Shown: piece after piece, positions 18,381 through 26,231 of the stretch | Layout of the letters: every line of letters starts with the position of its first letter | Position numbering within the stretch: the first letter of the stretch is position 1 | Assembly: GCF_900129875.1 (NCBI RefSeq) | Contig: NZ_FQXC01000003.1 | Span: forward strand, 434,001 to 498,000 | Reading direction: 5' to 3' | DNA: 64,000 nt | Origin: Marivita hallyeonensis | GTDB lineage: Bacteria; Pseudomonadota; Alphaproteobacteria; Rhodobacterales; Rhodobacteraceae | Program-made: the position numbers and the translations under genes | The notes under the pieces: model-generated | What the model saw: only the letters and a program-made list of their open reading frames with translations | Database searches by the model: none | Told to the model about the DNA's origin: nothing

Positions 18381-19445
18381 ATGTTGGACGCCACCAAGAC
18401 AGCACAACGCCCGACCCACGCACCCACAGACCATCCCAAGGTTCCCGCCGAACGTGTCGGTATTCTCTTGGCAAACCTTGGGACGCCGGACCACTACAGC
18501 TACTGGCCGATGCGCCGCTATCTGAACGAGTTTCTGTCGGACCGCCGGGTGATCGACTACAGCCCCTGGCTCTGGCAGCCGCTTTTGCAGCTCATCATCC
18601 TGACGAAACGTCCGTTCAGTTCAGGCGAAGCGTACAAGTCGATCTGGAATGAAGAGCAGGGCGAAAGCCCGCTGATGACGATCACCAAAGACCAGACCGC
18701 CAAGATGACGAAGGTCATGCAGGATCGCTATGGCGATCAGGTGATGGTCGATTTCTGTATGCGGTACGGCAACCCGTCGACCAAATCCAAGGTCCGCGAG
18801 ATGGTCGAGGCCGGGTGCCGCAAGATCCTGTTCTTCCCGCTTTACCCCCACTATGCCGGGGCAACTTCGGCGACAGCCAACGACCAGTTCTTCCGCGCGC
18901 TGATGGACGAAAAGTGGCAACCGACGGTTCGTACGGTCGATCCGTACTACCAGCATCCGCTCTATATCGAAGCACTCGCCCAGTCGATCGAGACCGCCTA
19001 CGCCAAGCTCGAGACGCGGCCCGACATCCTTGTTTGTTCCTATCACGGCGTGCCGAAGCGCTACCTGATGGAGGGCGACCCGTATCACTGTCAGTGCCAA
19101 AAGACGACGCGGCTGTTGAAGGAGCGTCTGGGGTGGGACGATTCGGAGATCGTGACCACGTTCCAGTCCCGGTTCGGTCCGGAAGAGTGGCTGAAACCTT
19201 ACACGGTCGAAGAGGTCGCGCGTCTGGCTGAGGAAGACGGCAAGAAGAACATCGCAGTTTGCGCACCGGCGTTTTCAGCCGACTGCATCGAAACGCTCGA
19301 AGAGATCAACGAAGAGATCAAGGAAAGCTTCGAAGAAGCCGGTGGTGAACACTTCACTTACATTCCCTGCCTCAACGACGACGACGCGCACATCACGGCG
19401 CTGGCAGCCGTCGTCGAAGAAAACCTGAACGGGTGGTTGGAGTAG
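18381..19445 (+). CDS. hemH: Ferrochelatase
   Basis: Inserts Fe2+ into protoporphyrin IX, the last step of protoheme synthesis, at the membrane surface. The 354-residue protein has LLANLGTPD near the N-terminus, the catalytic-His strand CSYHGVPKRYL, FQSRFGPEEWLKP, and the acidic segment CAPAFSADCIETLEEI. The CQCQ pattern after DPYHC is seen in other proteobacterial ferrochelatases, some of which hold a 2Fe-2S cluster; I cannot tell whether one is bound here. A terminator follows. Confidence 0.95.
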   Translation: MLDATKTAQRPTHAPTDHPKVPAERVGILLANLGTPDHYSYWPMRRYLNEFLSDRRVIDYSPWLWQPLLQLIILTKRPFSSGEAYKSIWNEEQGESPLMTITKDQTAKMTKVMQDRYGDQVMVDFCMRYGNPSTKSKVREMVEAGCRKILFFPLYPHYAGATSATANDQFFRALMDEKWQPTVRTVDPYYQHPLYIEALAQSIETAYAKLETRPDILVCSYHGVPKRYLMEGDPYHCQCQKTTRLLKERLGWDDSEIVTTFQSRFGPEEWLKPYTVEEVARLAEEDGKKNIAVCAPAFSADCIETLEEINEEIKESFEEAGGEHFTYIPCLNDDDAHITALAAVVEENLNGWLE

Positions 19446-19479
19446 GGTCCGGGACGGATCGACACGATCCCTATTTAAA

Positions 19480-19510
19480 AAAAAGGCGGTGCCTGAGGCA
19501 CCGCCTTTTT
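19480..19510. terminator. Bidirectional rho-independent terminator
   Basis: AAAAAGGCGGTGCC, loop TGA, GGCACCGCCTTTTT: a perfect 14-bp stem with A and T tracts. It separates hemH from the convergent small secreted-peptide gene and fits both. Confidence 0.93.
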
Positions 19511-19532
19511 CAATTCCGTAATCCGATGTGGA

Positions 19533-19733
19533 TTAGTCAGCAGCAGCAGCAGCCAGCAGGGCGATAACGACCAGCGGGATGATGAGGCCTGCGGACGAGG
19601 AGCTTTGTGCGGCTTCTTCAACCACAACGACCGGCTCCATTATGACGTCGCCTTTTGCCATCTTGCCGTGACCTTCAGCGAAAGCTGTCGTAGCGGCACC
19701 AGCAAAAGCAGCGGCGAGAACGAGTTTCTTCAT
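19533..19733 (-). CDS. Small secreted or membrane-anchored peptide of unknown function (66 residues)
   Basis: A textbook RBS (GGAGG) precedes the ATG that gives a Sec-type signal peptide, MKKLVLAAAFAGAATTAFA. The rest is a short acidic/valine stretch (VIMEPVVVVEEA), a serine run (QSSSSAG) and a second hydrophobic segment (LIIPLVVIALLAAAAAD) that ends the protein with an Ala tail. The mature product would be about 47 residues with one membrane helix. I do not recognise a family. The strong RBS and its own terminator argue that it is expressed. Confidence 0.75.
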   Translation of the reverse strand: MKKLVLAAAFAGAATTAFAEGHGKMAKGDVIMEPVVVVEEAAQSSSSAGLIIPLVVIALLAAAAAD

Positions 19734-19881
19734 ATTAACCTCCAGATATTTGCAAGTCGGCGGACGCAATGCGACGCGCGACAAGCACCCAAGACTTACC
19801 TCGTATGACTCTCTAAGCAGCTTATCCGGGTAAATGCAAACCTATCTTATCGCACGACTTTCCGGGTCCGCCGCCATGTCG

Positions 19882-20481
19882 TCAAATAAGCAACACCTGC
19901 GTGCCCACTTTGGCGAGCTCGTAAAGTTCCTCGATATGCTCGTTGTAAAGACCGATGCACCCGTTCGACGAGCGCCGCCCGATTTTGCGTGTGTCATGGG
20001 TCCCGTGGATGCGGTAATACGTCCAGCTGAGGTGCAGCGCGCGCGTGCCAAGCGGGTTGTCCGGACCCGGCGGAACGTAGTCCGGCCACTCTGGATTCCG
20101 CTCTTTCATCGACGGTGTCGGACGCCAATCGGGCTCCGGGTCTTTGAGCACCACCTGGGTGCGTCCGCGACGGGTCAGATCGTCAGTCAGCGGAACCGAG
20201 GACGGGTAAAGACGGTAGTTTCCGTTCTCCTGCCAGTAGTGCAGAGCCCGGGAATCGATATCCACCAGAATCGCGCCGTTGGTCAGGTTCGCGAAATACG
20301 GCTGCCATTCGAGCGTACGAAAACTTGAGATATTGCGCCGTGTGATGCGCGAAATTTCGCTCTCCATCTCGATCGTCGACGGATCGTTCACATCTTGCGC
20401 CACGGCCGGTGTGGCGACCATTGCAGCAGAGCCTGCGAGGAAGGCGCGGCGGTTGACCGAAAAACGCGGTGCATTTGCCAT
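19882..20481 (-). CDS. L,D-transpeptidase (YkuD domain), Tat-exported
   Basis: Periplasmic enzyme that forms 3-3 peptidoglycan crosslinks or attaches proteins to peptidoglycan; about 199 residues. The N-terminus NRRAFLAGSAAMVATPAVAQ is a twin-arginine signal. The catalytic region has the conserved His in IHGTHDTRKIG and the nucleophile Cys in SSNGCIGLYNEH. Most relatives have Arg two residues after Cys (GCIR); here it is Gly. The ATG used follows AGAGG. It is divergent from the CAP lipoprotein gene, 177 bases away. Confidence 0.88.
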   Translation of the reverse strand: MANAPRFSVNRRAFLAGSAAMVATPAVAQDVNDPSTIEMESEISRITRRNISSFRTLEWQPYFANLTNGAILVDIDSRALHYWQENGNYRLYPSSVPLTDDLTRRGRTQVVLKDPEPDWRPTPSMKERNPEWPDYVPPGPDNPLGTRALHLSWTYYRIHGTHDTRKIGRRSSNGCIGLYNEHIEELYELAKVGTQVLLI

Positions 20482-20658
20482 TTTTGTTGGCCTCTTTTCA
20501 TTGCCAGGGAACAGTTGAAACTTGGGGCTGTGTATATGACTTGAATGCCTCAGTCGCAATTCAAAGGAATGTTAGGTCGGCAAATCTCGGCTTTGTGTGT
20601 TTGAACCCACTCATGTCTAGGGATAAGGCAAGTCCGACGACGACACAGGTGGCACGAC

Positions 20659-21213
20659 ATGAAGCGTTCGACATTCCTCCTTGGTGCAGCGGCGCTGGCT
20701 TTGACTGCATGTGCAGCGGCTCCGACAACGCCGACGCTTGGCCCGGACGGCAAACCTTTGCCGCGGCTGTACCGCATCCGTGCGGCTGACACGGCACGCA
20801 TTCAGTTCCGCATGCTGGATGCCGTCAACGCGCTGCGGCAAGCCGCCGGTGCGCCCGCGGTCGAGTTGAACGCCCGACTGAACGCCGCTGCAGCCACACA
20901 TGCACGCGATATGAGCATCCAGAACCGTCCGTGGCACTTCGGTTCGGACGGATCGTCGCCGATCACCCGCATCCAACGCTCCGGCTACACCGGTCGTCTT
21001 GTCGGTGAGGCCATTTCAGAAACCTACGAAACCGAGCTGGAAACCCTCGGCGCCTGGATGGAAGCTCCCAACACGCGGACGGTGATCCTTGACCCCACGG
21101 CGCGGGATATGGGCTTTTCGTGGTTCCAGGAAGACAACGGAAAGATCTGGTGGAACCTCATCCTTGGTGCGCCGGGCGAGAGTGGTTTCATCCCCGTCAA
21201 CGCGCCGTTCTAA
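20659..21213 (+). CDS. CAP-domain (SCP/PR1-like) lipoprotein
   Basis: 184-residue envelope protein. The N-terminus ends in the lipobox LTAC, so Cys18 is probably lipidated. The CAP fold is suggested by LDAVNALRQAAGAPAVELNARLNAAAATHARDM, where the His is the family metal or active-site His, and by FGSDGSSPITRIQRSGY and VGEAI. Bacterial CAP proteins are secreted and mostly uncharacterised. It lies between two L,D-transpeptidase genes, which suggests a peptidoglycan-related role. Confidence 0.85.
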   Translation: MKRSTFLLGAAALALTACAAAPTTPTLGPDGKPLPRLYRIRAADTARIQFRMLDAVNALRQAAGAPAVELNARLNAAAATHARDMSIQNRPWHFGSDGSSPITRIQRSGYTGRLVGEAISETYETELETLGAWMEAPNTRTVILDPTARDMGFSWFQEDNGKIWWNLILGAPGESGFIPVNAPF

Positions 21214-21264
21214 GCGGAAAACCGCCGGTTCAGGGTCGATTTGCACGGAATCTGACCAGTACCG

Positions 21265-21753
21265 TCACGGATTGATCGTGATCGGCGTCCCGTTTTTCAC
21301 CATCGCGTAGATCTCGCGCATCTCTCGGTTGGTGACAGCGATGCAGCCCCACGTCCAGTCGCGCCCGCCCTTGCGGTATTTCCACGGGCGACCGTGAATA
21401 AAAATGTCGCCTCCCGGGGATTGGGCAAACGACATGGCCTCCTGCACATCGTCCAGCCGCGGATAGTCGATCCCCAGTGATAGATAGAAGCGGCTGTTCG
21501 GGTTGCGGCGGTCGATTGTGTATTCGCCCTCGGGCGTTTTTCCGTCGCCTTCGAACTGCTTATCGCCCTCTGGCGCAAAGCCGAGACCGACGTCGTAGGA
21601 TTTGAGCACCGCGTTGTGATGCAAGAGATACATCTTGCGCGCGGATTTGTTGACCATGACGCGGGTCACTTCCGGCCCGTCATAAGTCTGGAATTTGCTC
21701 GCACATCCGCCCAGAGCGAACGCCAGAGCGAGGATCATCAGAACGCGAAACAT
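21265..21753 (-). CDS. L,D-transpeptidase (YkuD domain) lipoprotein
   Basis: 162-residue predicted lipoprotein with lipobox LGGC. The YkuD domain fills the rest: MYLLHHNAVLKSYDVGLG, GDGKTPEGEYTID, His in IFIHGRPWKYRKGG and nucleophile Cys in WTWGCIAVTNREM. This GCIAV form is common in the YafK/ErfK-like branch. It converges on the CAP gene with 51 bases between. It is unrelated in detail to the other YkuD gene nearby. Confidence 0.88.
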   Translation of the reverse strand: MFRVLMILALAFALGGCASKFQTYDGPEVTRVMVNKSARKMYLLHHNAVLKSYDVGLGFAPEGDKQFEGDGKTPEGEYTIDRRNPNSRFYLSLGIDYPRLDDVQEAMSFAQSPGGDIFIHGRPWKYRKGGRDWTWGCIAVTNREMREIYAMVKNGTPITINP

Positions 21754-21795
21754 GGAATGACACTGCCCGTTATTTTTTCAGGCACCATACACGAG

Positions 21796-21814
21796 TTTTC
21801 CGGATTCCGGAAAA
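21796..21814. repeat. Short perfect inverted repeat after the channel gene
   Basis: TTTTCCGG, ATT, CCGGAAAA. It is 14 bases past the stop of the minus-strand channel gene and could be a hairpin that ends or stabilises that transcript. No separate T-tract follows, so it is not a standard terminator. Confidence 0.35.
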
Positions 21815-21828
21815 ACGAAAACGTGATC

Positions 21829-22641
21829 TCAGCGCTCGTTCAGCCGTTTTTCGATGGCTTCAAGCCGGGACAGGACCTGATCGCGATAGGCATCGGTTTT
21901 TTCATTGGATTCCTCGGCATGCGCGTCCTGCATGGAATTCACAATGAGACCGACGAGAAGGTTCACCACCGCAAAGGTCGTGACCATGATGAACGGAACA
22001 AAGAACGCCCATGCCCACGGGAAGACCTCCATCACTGGGCGCACGATGCCCATCGACCAGGATTCCAGCGTCATGATCTGAAACAACGAATAGGCCGACA
22101 GTCCCAGATTGCCGAACCATTCGAGTAGTTGCGCGTGCCGTTCCGGCGTGCAGCCTTCAAGCGCGAACTCCATACAGCCGTTGCCAAAGAGCTTCGTCGC
22201 CATCACCGCGCCGATGTAGAAAATCAGCGCCATGAGCAGAAACACGCTGCCCATGCCGGGCAGGGCGGTCACAAAGCCTTCGACCACGCGCCGCAACCGG
22301 GGTGTCGCCGAGATGACCCGCAACACCCGCAGGATGCGTAGTGCACGCAGGACCGAGAACCCTTGCGCGGCGGGCACCAGGGCGATGCCGACAATGGCGA
22401 AGTCGAAGATGTTCCAGCCGCTTCTGAAAAAGCGCAGCCCGTGGGCAAAAAGCTTCAGTGCGATTTCAATGACGAAAATGGTAAGGCAAATGCGATCGAG
22501 GGTCAGGATCACCGGACCGAAACTGGCCATCAGGGTATCCGACGTCTCCATCCCCAGAAGGACCGCGTTGAACAGGATCACACCGATGATAAAATTGGTG
22601 ACCCATGCCTGTTCCAAAAACGCGGCGACTGTGTTTCGCAT
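21829..22641 (-). CDS. Voltage-gated sodium channel (NaChBac/NavSp1 type)
   Basis: Homotetrameric six-helix cation channel, 270 residues. S1-S3 span roughly residues 15-100. S4 carries the Arg ladder LRALRILRVLRVISATPRLRR. The pore has the filter TLESWSM, which matches the sodium-selective filter type known from NaChBac and from the Silicibacter pomeroyi channel NavSp1. The tail QVLSRLEAIEKRLNE looks like the C-terminal coiled coil that holds the tetramer. The ATG chosen begins RNTVAAFLEQAW, 11 bases after the RNA methyltransferase gene, with which it is probably cotranscribed. Confidence 0.9.
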   Translation of the reverse strand: MRNTVAAFLEQAWVTNFIIGVILFNAVLLGMETSDTLMASFGPVILTLDRICLTIFVIEIALKLFAHGLRFFRSGWNIFDFAIVGIALVPAAQGFSVLRALRILRVLRVISATPRLRRVVEGFVTALPGMGSVFLLMALIFYIGAVMATKLFGNGCMEFALEGCTPERHAQLLEWFGNLGLSAYSLFQIMTLESWSMGIVRPVMEVFPWAWAFFVPFIMVTTFAVVNLLVGLIVNSMQDAHAEESNEKTDAYRDQVLSRLEAIEKRLNER

Positions 22642-22652
22642 GCCCTGACCCT

Positions 22653-23873
22653 TTACGTTCTGCGGCGCAGCAACGCCACCAACTCCACATGGGTGGACCA
22701 CCTGAACTGGTCAACCACCTGAACCCATTCAAGATCATAGCCCGCATGGATCAGAGTGGCAGTATCCCGCGCGAAGGTGGCAGGGTTGCACGAAACATGC
22801 GCGATTTGCGACACAGTGCTTTTCGGCAGTTCGGCAATCTGCGCTGCGGCACCGGCCCGGGGCGGGTCGATCACCACGGCTTCGAACCGGTTCAGCTCTT
22901 CTGGAATCAGGGGATTGCGGAAGAGGTCGCGTACCTCGTGCGTCACCCGCTTCAACCCTTGGGCATTGCGCCACGCGTGATCGAGCGCCTGCATCATCCC
23001 AAGGTCGCCTTCCACGGCGTGGACCGGCGCAATCTGCGCCATCGGCAAGGCGAACGTCCCGCAGCCAGCAAAGAGATCGAGGACCGTTTTCGGCTTTATT
23101 AGAGCCTGTCTCACGGCCCCAATAAGCGCCGCCTCGCCTTCCAGTGTCGCCTGGAGGAATGCACCAGGCGGAGGGCAGACCTGTGCTGGCCCAAGGTCCA
23201 GAACCGGCGCGCGGCGTTGGAGCGCGATCTCTCCGTCCCACGCGATGCGGGCCAGATCATACTCGCGCGCCATGTCGGCGAGGGCCTGATGCAGTGCGAC
23301 GTCCATCTCCTTGCCACCAGTGACTGAAACGTCGAGGCCCGACTGCGTCAGCGTGACAAGCACAGACAGCTCTCCCTTTCGGGACGCCCCAACAACGGCC
23401 AGCGCTTCGACCATGGGAAGAGCGGCGGCCAGATCAGGGTGCACCAACTCGCAGTTAGGCACGGAAGTGATCGTGTCGGACGCTTTCATGTGGAACCCGG
23501 CCAAAGCACCCTTCTTGGTGCGGCGGGCCGAAAAGGATGCGCGACGACGGGATTGAGGCGGTGACGTGATCGGCTCTGGCACATCAATGGCAATGCCTTG
23601 CGCCGCAAGAGCCTGCCGCACCACATCGCGCTTCCAGCTTGCGACAAACGCATCGGACGCGTGCTGCAACTGGCAGCCACCACAGGATTTCGAATGAGGG
23701 CAGGGCGGCTTCACACGGTTTTCCGACGGCGTGGCGATGCGCACATTCTGCAGACGGTCACCGATCAGATCGCCCGTGACCGTCTCCCCCGGCAACGCGC
23801 CCGGGACATAGATCGGTCCTTCGGCAATGCCGTCGCCGTGCTGGCCGAGACGCGTGATCTGGTAGCTATCCAT
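22653..23873 (-). CDS. 23S rRNA (uracil-C5)-methyltransferase-like protein, RlmD/RumA family
   Basis: SAM-dependent methyltransferase of the TrmA/RlmD family, which makes 5-methyluridine in rRNA or tRNA. It has an N-terminal TRAM-like strand region, a 4Fe-4S motif CPHSKSCGGCQLQH with a further Cys downstream (VPNCEL), SAM motif VLDLFAGCGTF, VIDPPRAG, and catalytic Cys in HVSCNPATFARD. About 406 residues. The ATG used overlaps the upstream kinase gene by eight bases and follows GGCGGGG; an ATG four codons earlier is possible. The exact target uridine is not determinable. Confidence 0.88.
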   Translation of the reverse strand: MDSYQITRLGQHGDGIAEGPIYVPGALPGETVTGDLIGDRLQNVRIATPSENRVKPPCPHSKSCGGCQLQHASDAFVASWKRDVVRQALAAQGIAIDVPEPITSPPQSRRRASFSARRTKKGALAGFHMKASDTITSVPNCELVHPDLAAALPMVEALAVVGASRKGELSVLVTLTQSGLDVSVTGGKEMDVALHQALADMAREYDLARIAWDGEIALQRRAPVLDLGPAQVCPPPGAFLQATLEGEAALIGAVRQALIKPKTVLDLFAGCGTFALPMAQIAPVHAVEGDLGMMQALDHAWRNAQGLKRVTHEVRDLFRNPLIPEELNRFEAVVIDPPRAGAAAQIAELPKSTVSQIAHVSCNPATFARDTATLIHAGYDLEWVQVVDQFRWSTHVELVALLRRRT

Positions 23874-24408
23874 GCCCCGCCACATGCCGCGAAACGCGAC
23901 CGGCGTCCAGATCAGCCAGAAAGATCCGTATCTCTTGCCGTGATGTCAGGTGATAGAAAGGCTTTTGTCCGGCCGCACGTTCTTTCATCTGCAATGCTTT
24001 GAGACGCCCTGTGTGCCGCGTGTCCCAGATCCATTTGTAGAAATCGTAATGAAAGCCTTCAGGGCAGTCGTCCTGCATATCGGGACGTGTTTTCCCATGA
24101 TGGCGCACTGTACGCCAAAAAACGCGCCAGAGCCGCAAGCCCAAGGGCAGATCGAGCCAGATCACGACGTCCGCCCTCTCGAACCGGTCGGCATAGGTTG
24201 TGGACAGCCCACCCTCGAACACCCATTTCGGCTTTGCCTGCTCTTCCAACGCCATCGCAATCTTTTCCTCACGCGGGCGTTCCTGCCAGCCGGGCAAGTG
24301 GTGAATGCGATCGACATGTACAACGGGCAGAGCCGTTCGTTCCCCGATGATCCGCGCCAGCGTCGACTTGCCTGACCCGGGCTGACCCAGGATCATCACG
24401 CGGTTCAT
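23866..24408 (-). CDS. P-loop kinase of the adenylate kinase/FlaR-like family
   Basis: 180-residue protein starting MNRVMILGQPGSGKST, a Walker A motif typical of small nucleotide or nucleoside kinases. The region VVHVDRIHHLPGW and DVVIWLDLPLGLRLWRV resemble proteins annotated as DNA topology modulation protein FlaR, a name with little biochemical support. Substrate unknown. The ATG overlaps the stop of the upstream ABC exporter gene by four bases (ATGA). Confidence 0.75.
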   Translation of the reverse strand: MNRVMILGQPGSGKSTLARIIGERTALPVVHVDRIHHLPGWQERPREEKIAMALEEQAKPKWVFEGGLSTTYADRFERADVVIWLDLPLGLRLWRVFWRTVRHHGKTRPDMQDDCPEGFHYDFYKWIWDTRHTGRLKALQMKERAAGQKPFYHLTSRQEIRIFLADLDAGRVSRHVAGHG

Positions 24409-26231
24409 TCCGCCGCCTGCGCGTTGATGAACCCCCCCGATTGGCGATCCCAATACCGCGCGTAGAGGCCCCGTTTGGCCAGAAGCGCGTCATGCGTTCC
24501 TGTCTCGACAATGTGGCCCTGGTCCATGACGACGATGCGGTCCATGCTGGAAATGGTACTGAGACGGTGGGCAATGGCGAGGACGGTCTTTCCGTCCATC
24601 ACCCGCTCCAGCGCCATCTGGATCTGAGCCTCGACCTCGGAATCAAGAGCGCTGGTCGCTTCATCGAGGACGAGTATCGGTGCGTCCTTCAAAATCGCAC
24701 GGGCCAGTGCAATACGCTGGCGCTGCCCGCCGGAAAGTTTCACACCGCGTTCGCCCAGATGCGCGTCGTAGCCCGTACGACCTTTGAAGTCTTCCAGTTC
24801 GGTGATGAAATCATGCGCCTCGGCCTTGCGCGCGGCGGCGATGACATCCTCGCGGGTCGCGTCCGGCTTACCATAGCGGATGTTGTCGAAGGCTGAGCGA
24901 TTGAACATCGCGGTCTCTTGCGTGACCATCCCGATCTGGCGGCGCAGGCTTTCCTGTGTGACGGCGGCGATGTTCTGACCGTCGATCAGAATCTGCCCTT
25001 TTTCGGTGTCATAGAGACGCAACAAGAGCGAAACGAGTGTCGATTTCCCCGCGCCGGATGCCCCAACGATGGCCAACTTCTCGCCGGGATGAATGGTCAG
25101 GTCGATACGCTCGACACCCCCGGTCTTCCGGCCGTACGCAAAGCTGACATTGTCCAGATGGACCTCGCCCTTGTCGACGACCAGTTCGGCGGCCCCATCG
25201 CCATCCACCAACGTATGATCCGGCGTCAGCGTCCGCATCCCGTCCTCAACCTCGCCCACGTTGGCATAGAGACTCATCAGCGTGAAACTGACCCACCCGG
25301 TCATTTGCGCCAGACGCAGGCTGATCGCACCGGTGGCCGCGATATCACCCGGAGAAATGAGGCCCAATGACCAGTACCAGAGCGCGCCGCCGATCAGCAG
25401 AACGGGCAAGACGCCGGCCAACGCCATCAACCAGAACCGGAACGACACGGACACGACGCTGAAGTCGAGAAACCGCTGGCGGTATTCGCTCATCGCACCC
25501 AGTGCGGCGCGGTCTTCGTGGCCCTGATGCGCAAACAGCTTCACGGTCTTGATATTGGTCACGGTATCCACGACTTGCCCCGTCACCATCGCCCGCGACG
25601 CGGCGCGCGCTTTGGATCGTACCCGGATGCGGGGCATGAAGTACTTGATGAGGTAGCCGTAGGCGATCATCCAGATGAGCAAGCCCAGCGCGATGCGCCA
25701 ATCGACCGTTCCCAGAAGAAGCACCGCTCCGATGACCGAGGCCAGCGCGAAAAGTACCGTATGCACCATCTCGGTCACGACGTCGTTCAGCGCGCGGGCG
25801 GTCTGCATCTCTTTCTGAGCAATGCGCCCCGCGAAATCGTCGTCGAAGAACGTGACCGCCTGTCCCAGCGTATACCGGTGGATCCGCGACAGCGTCAGGG
25901 TCATCAGGTTCGGCTGCATCATGATGTTCTGCGTGTAGGCATTGGCCCACATGAGCGCGGGACGCAGGATTATGAAGAAGCCGAGCGACAACATGAGAAG
26001 GCCCGCACCGTCGCTGAAGACGCTGTCCGGGCCAGAGGCGAGGGCCGAATCAATCACGCGGCCCAACAGGATCGCCGCAACGACCTCGGTCACACCCGCG
26101 AGAATCGACAAGATGCCGGTCAACCAGAGGACCGGCCAACTGCCGTCCAGCGCCCAACGAAAAAACGCGCCGAGTGTCTTTGGCGGCGGGCCATTCGCAT
26201 GGGCAAAGGGGTTGATCTTGAACAGCTTCAC
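24405..26231 (-). CDS. ABC exporter, fused membrane and ATPase domains (second of pair)
   Basis: 608-residue half-transporter of the type I exporter fold. Six membrane helices occupy roughly residues 30-320, then an ATPase domain with Walker A GASGAGKST, signature LSGGQRQRIALARA, Walker B ILVLDEATSALD and switch His in AHRLST. It overlaps the preceding exporter by ATGA, so the two probably form a heterodimer. Both keep the catalytic Glu and canonical motifs, unlike heterodimers with one dead site. Cargo (lipid, peptide or drug) is unknown. Confidence 0.9.
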   Translation of the reverse strand: MKLFKINPFAHANGPPPKTLGAFFRWALDGSWPVLWLTGILSILAGVTEVVAAILLGRVIDSALASGPDSVFSDGAGLLMLSLGFFIILRPALMWANAYTQNIMMQPNLMTLTLSRIHRYTLGQAVTFFDDDFAGRIAQKEMQTARALNDVVTEMVHTVLFALASVIGAVLLLGTVDWRIALGLLIWMIAYGYLIKYFMPRIRVRSKARAASRAMVTGQVVDTVTNIKTVKLFAHQGHEDRAALGAMSEYRQRFLDFSVVSVSFRFWLMALAGVLPVLLIGGALWYWSLGLISPGDIAATGAISLRLAQMTGWVSFTLMSLYANVGEVEDGMRTLTPDHTLVDGDGAAELVVDKGEVHLDNVSFAYGRKTGGVERIDLTIHPGEKLAIVGASGAGKSTLVSLLLRLYDTEKGQILIDGQNIAAVTQESLRRQIGMVTQETAMFNRSAFDNIRYGKPDATREDVIAAARKAEAHDFITELEDFKGRTGYDAHLGERGVKLSGGQRQRIALARAILKDAPILVLDEATSALDSEVEAQIQMALERVMDGKTVLAIAHRLSTISSMDRIVVMDQGHIVETGTHDALLAKRGLYARYWDRQSGGFINAQAAE

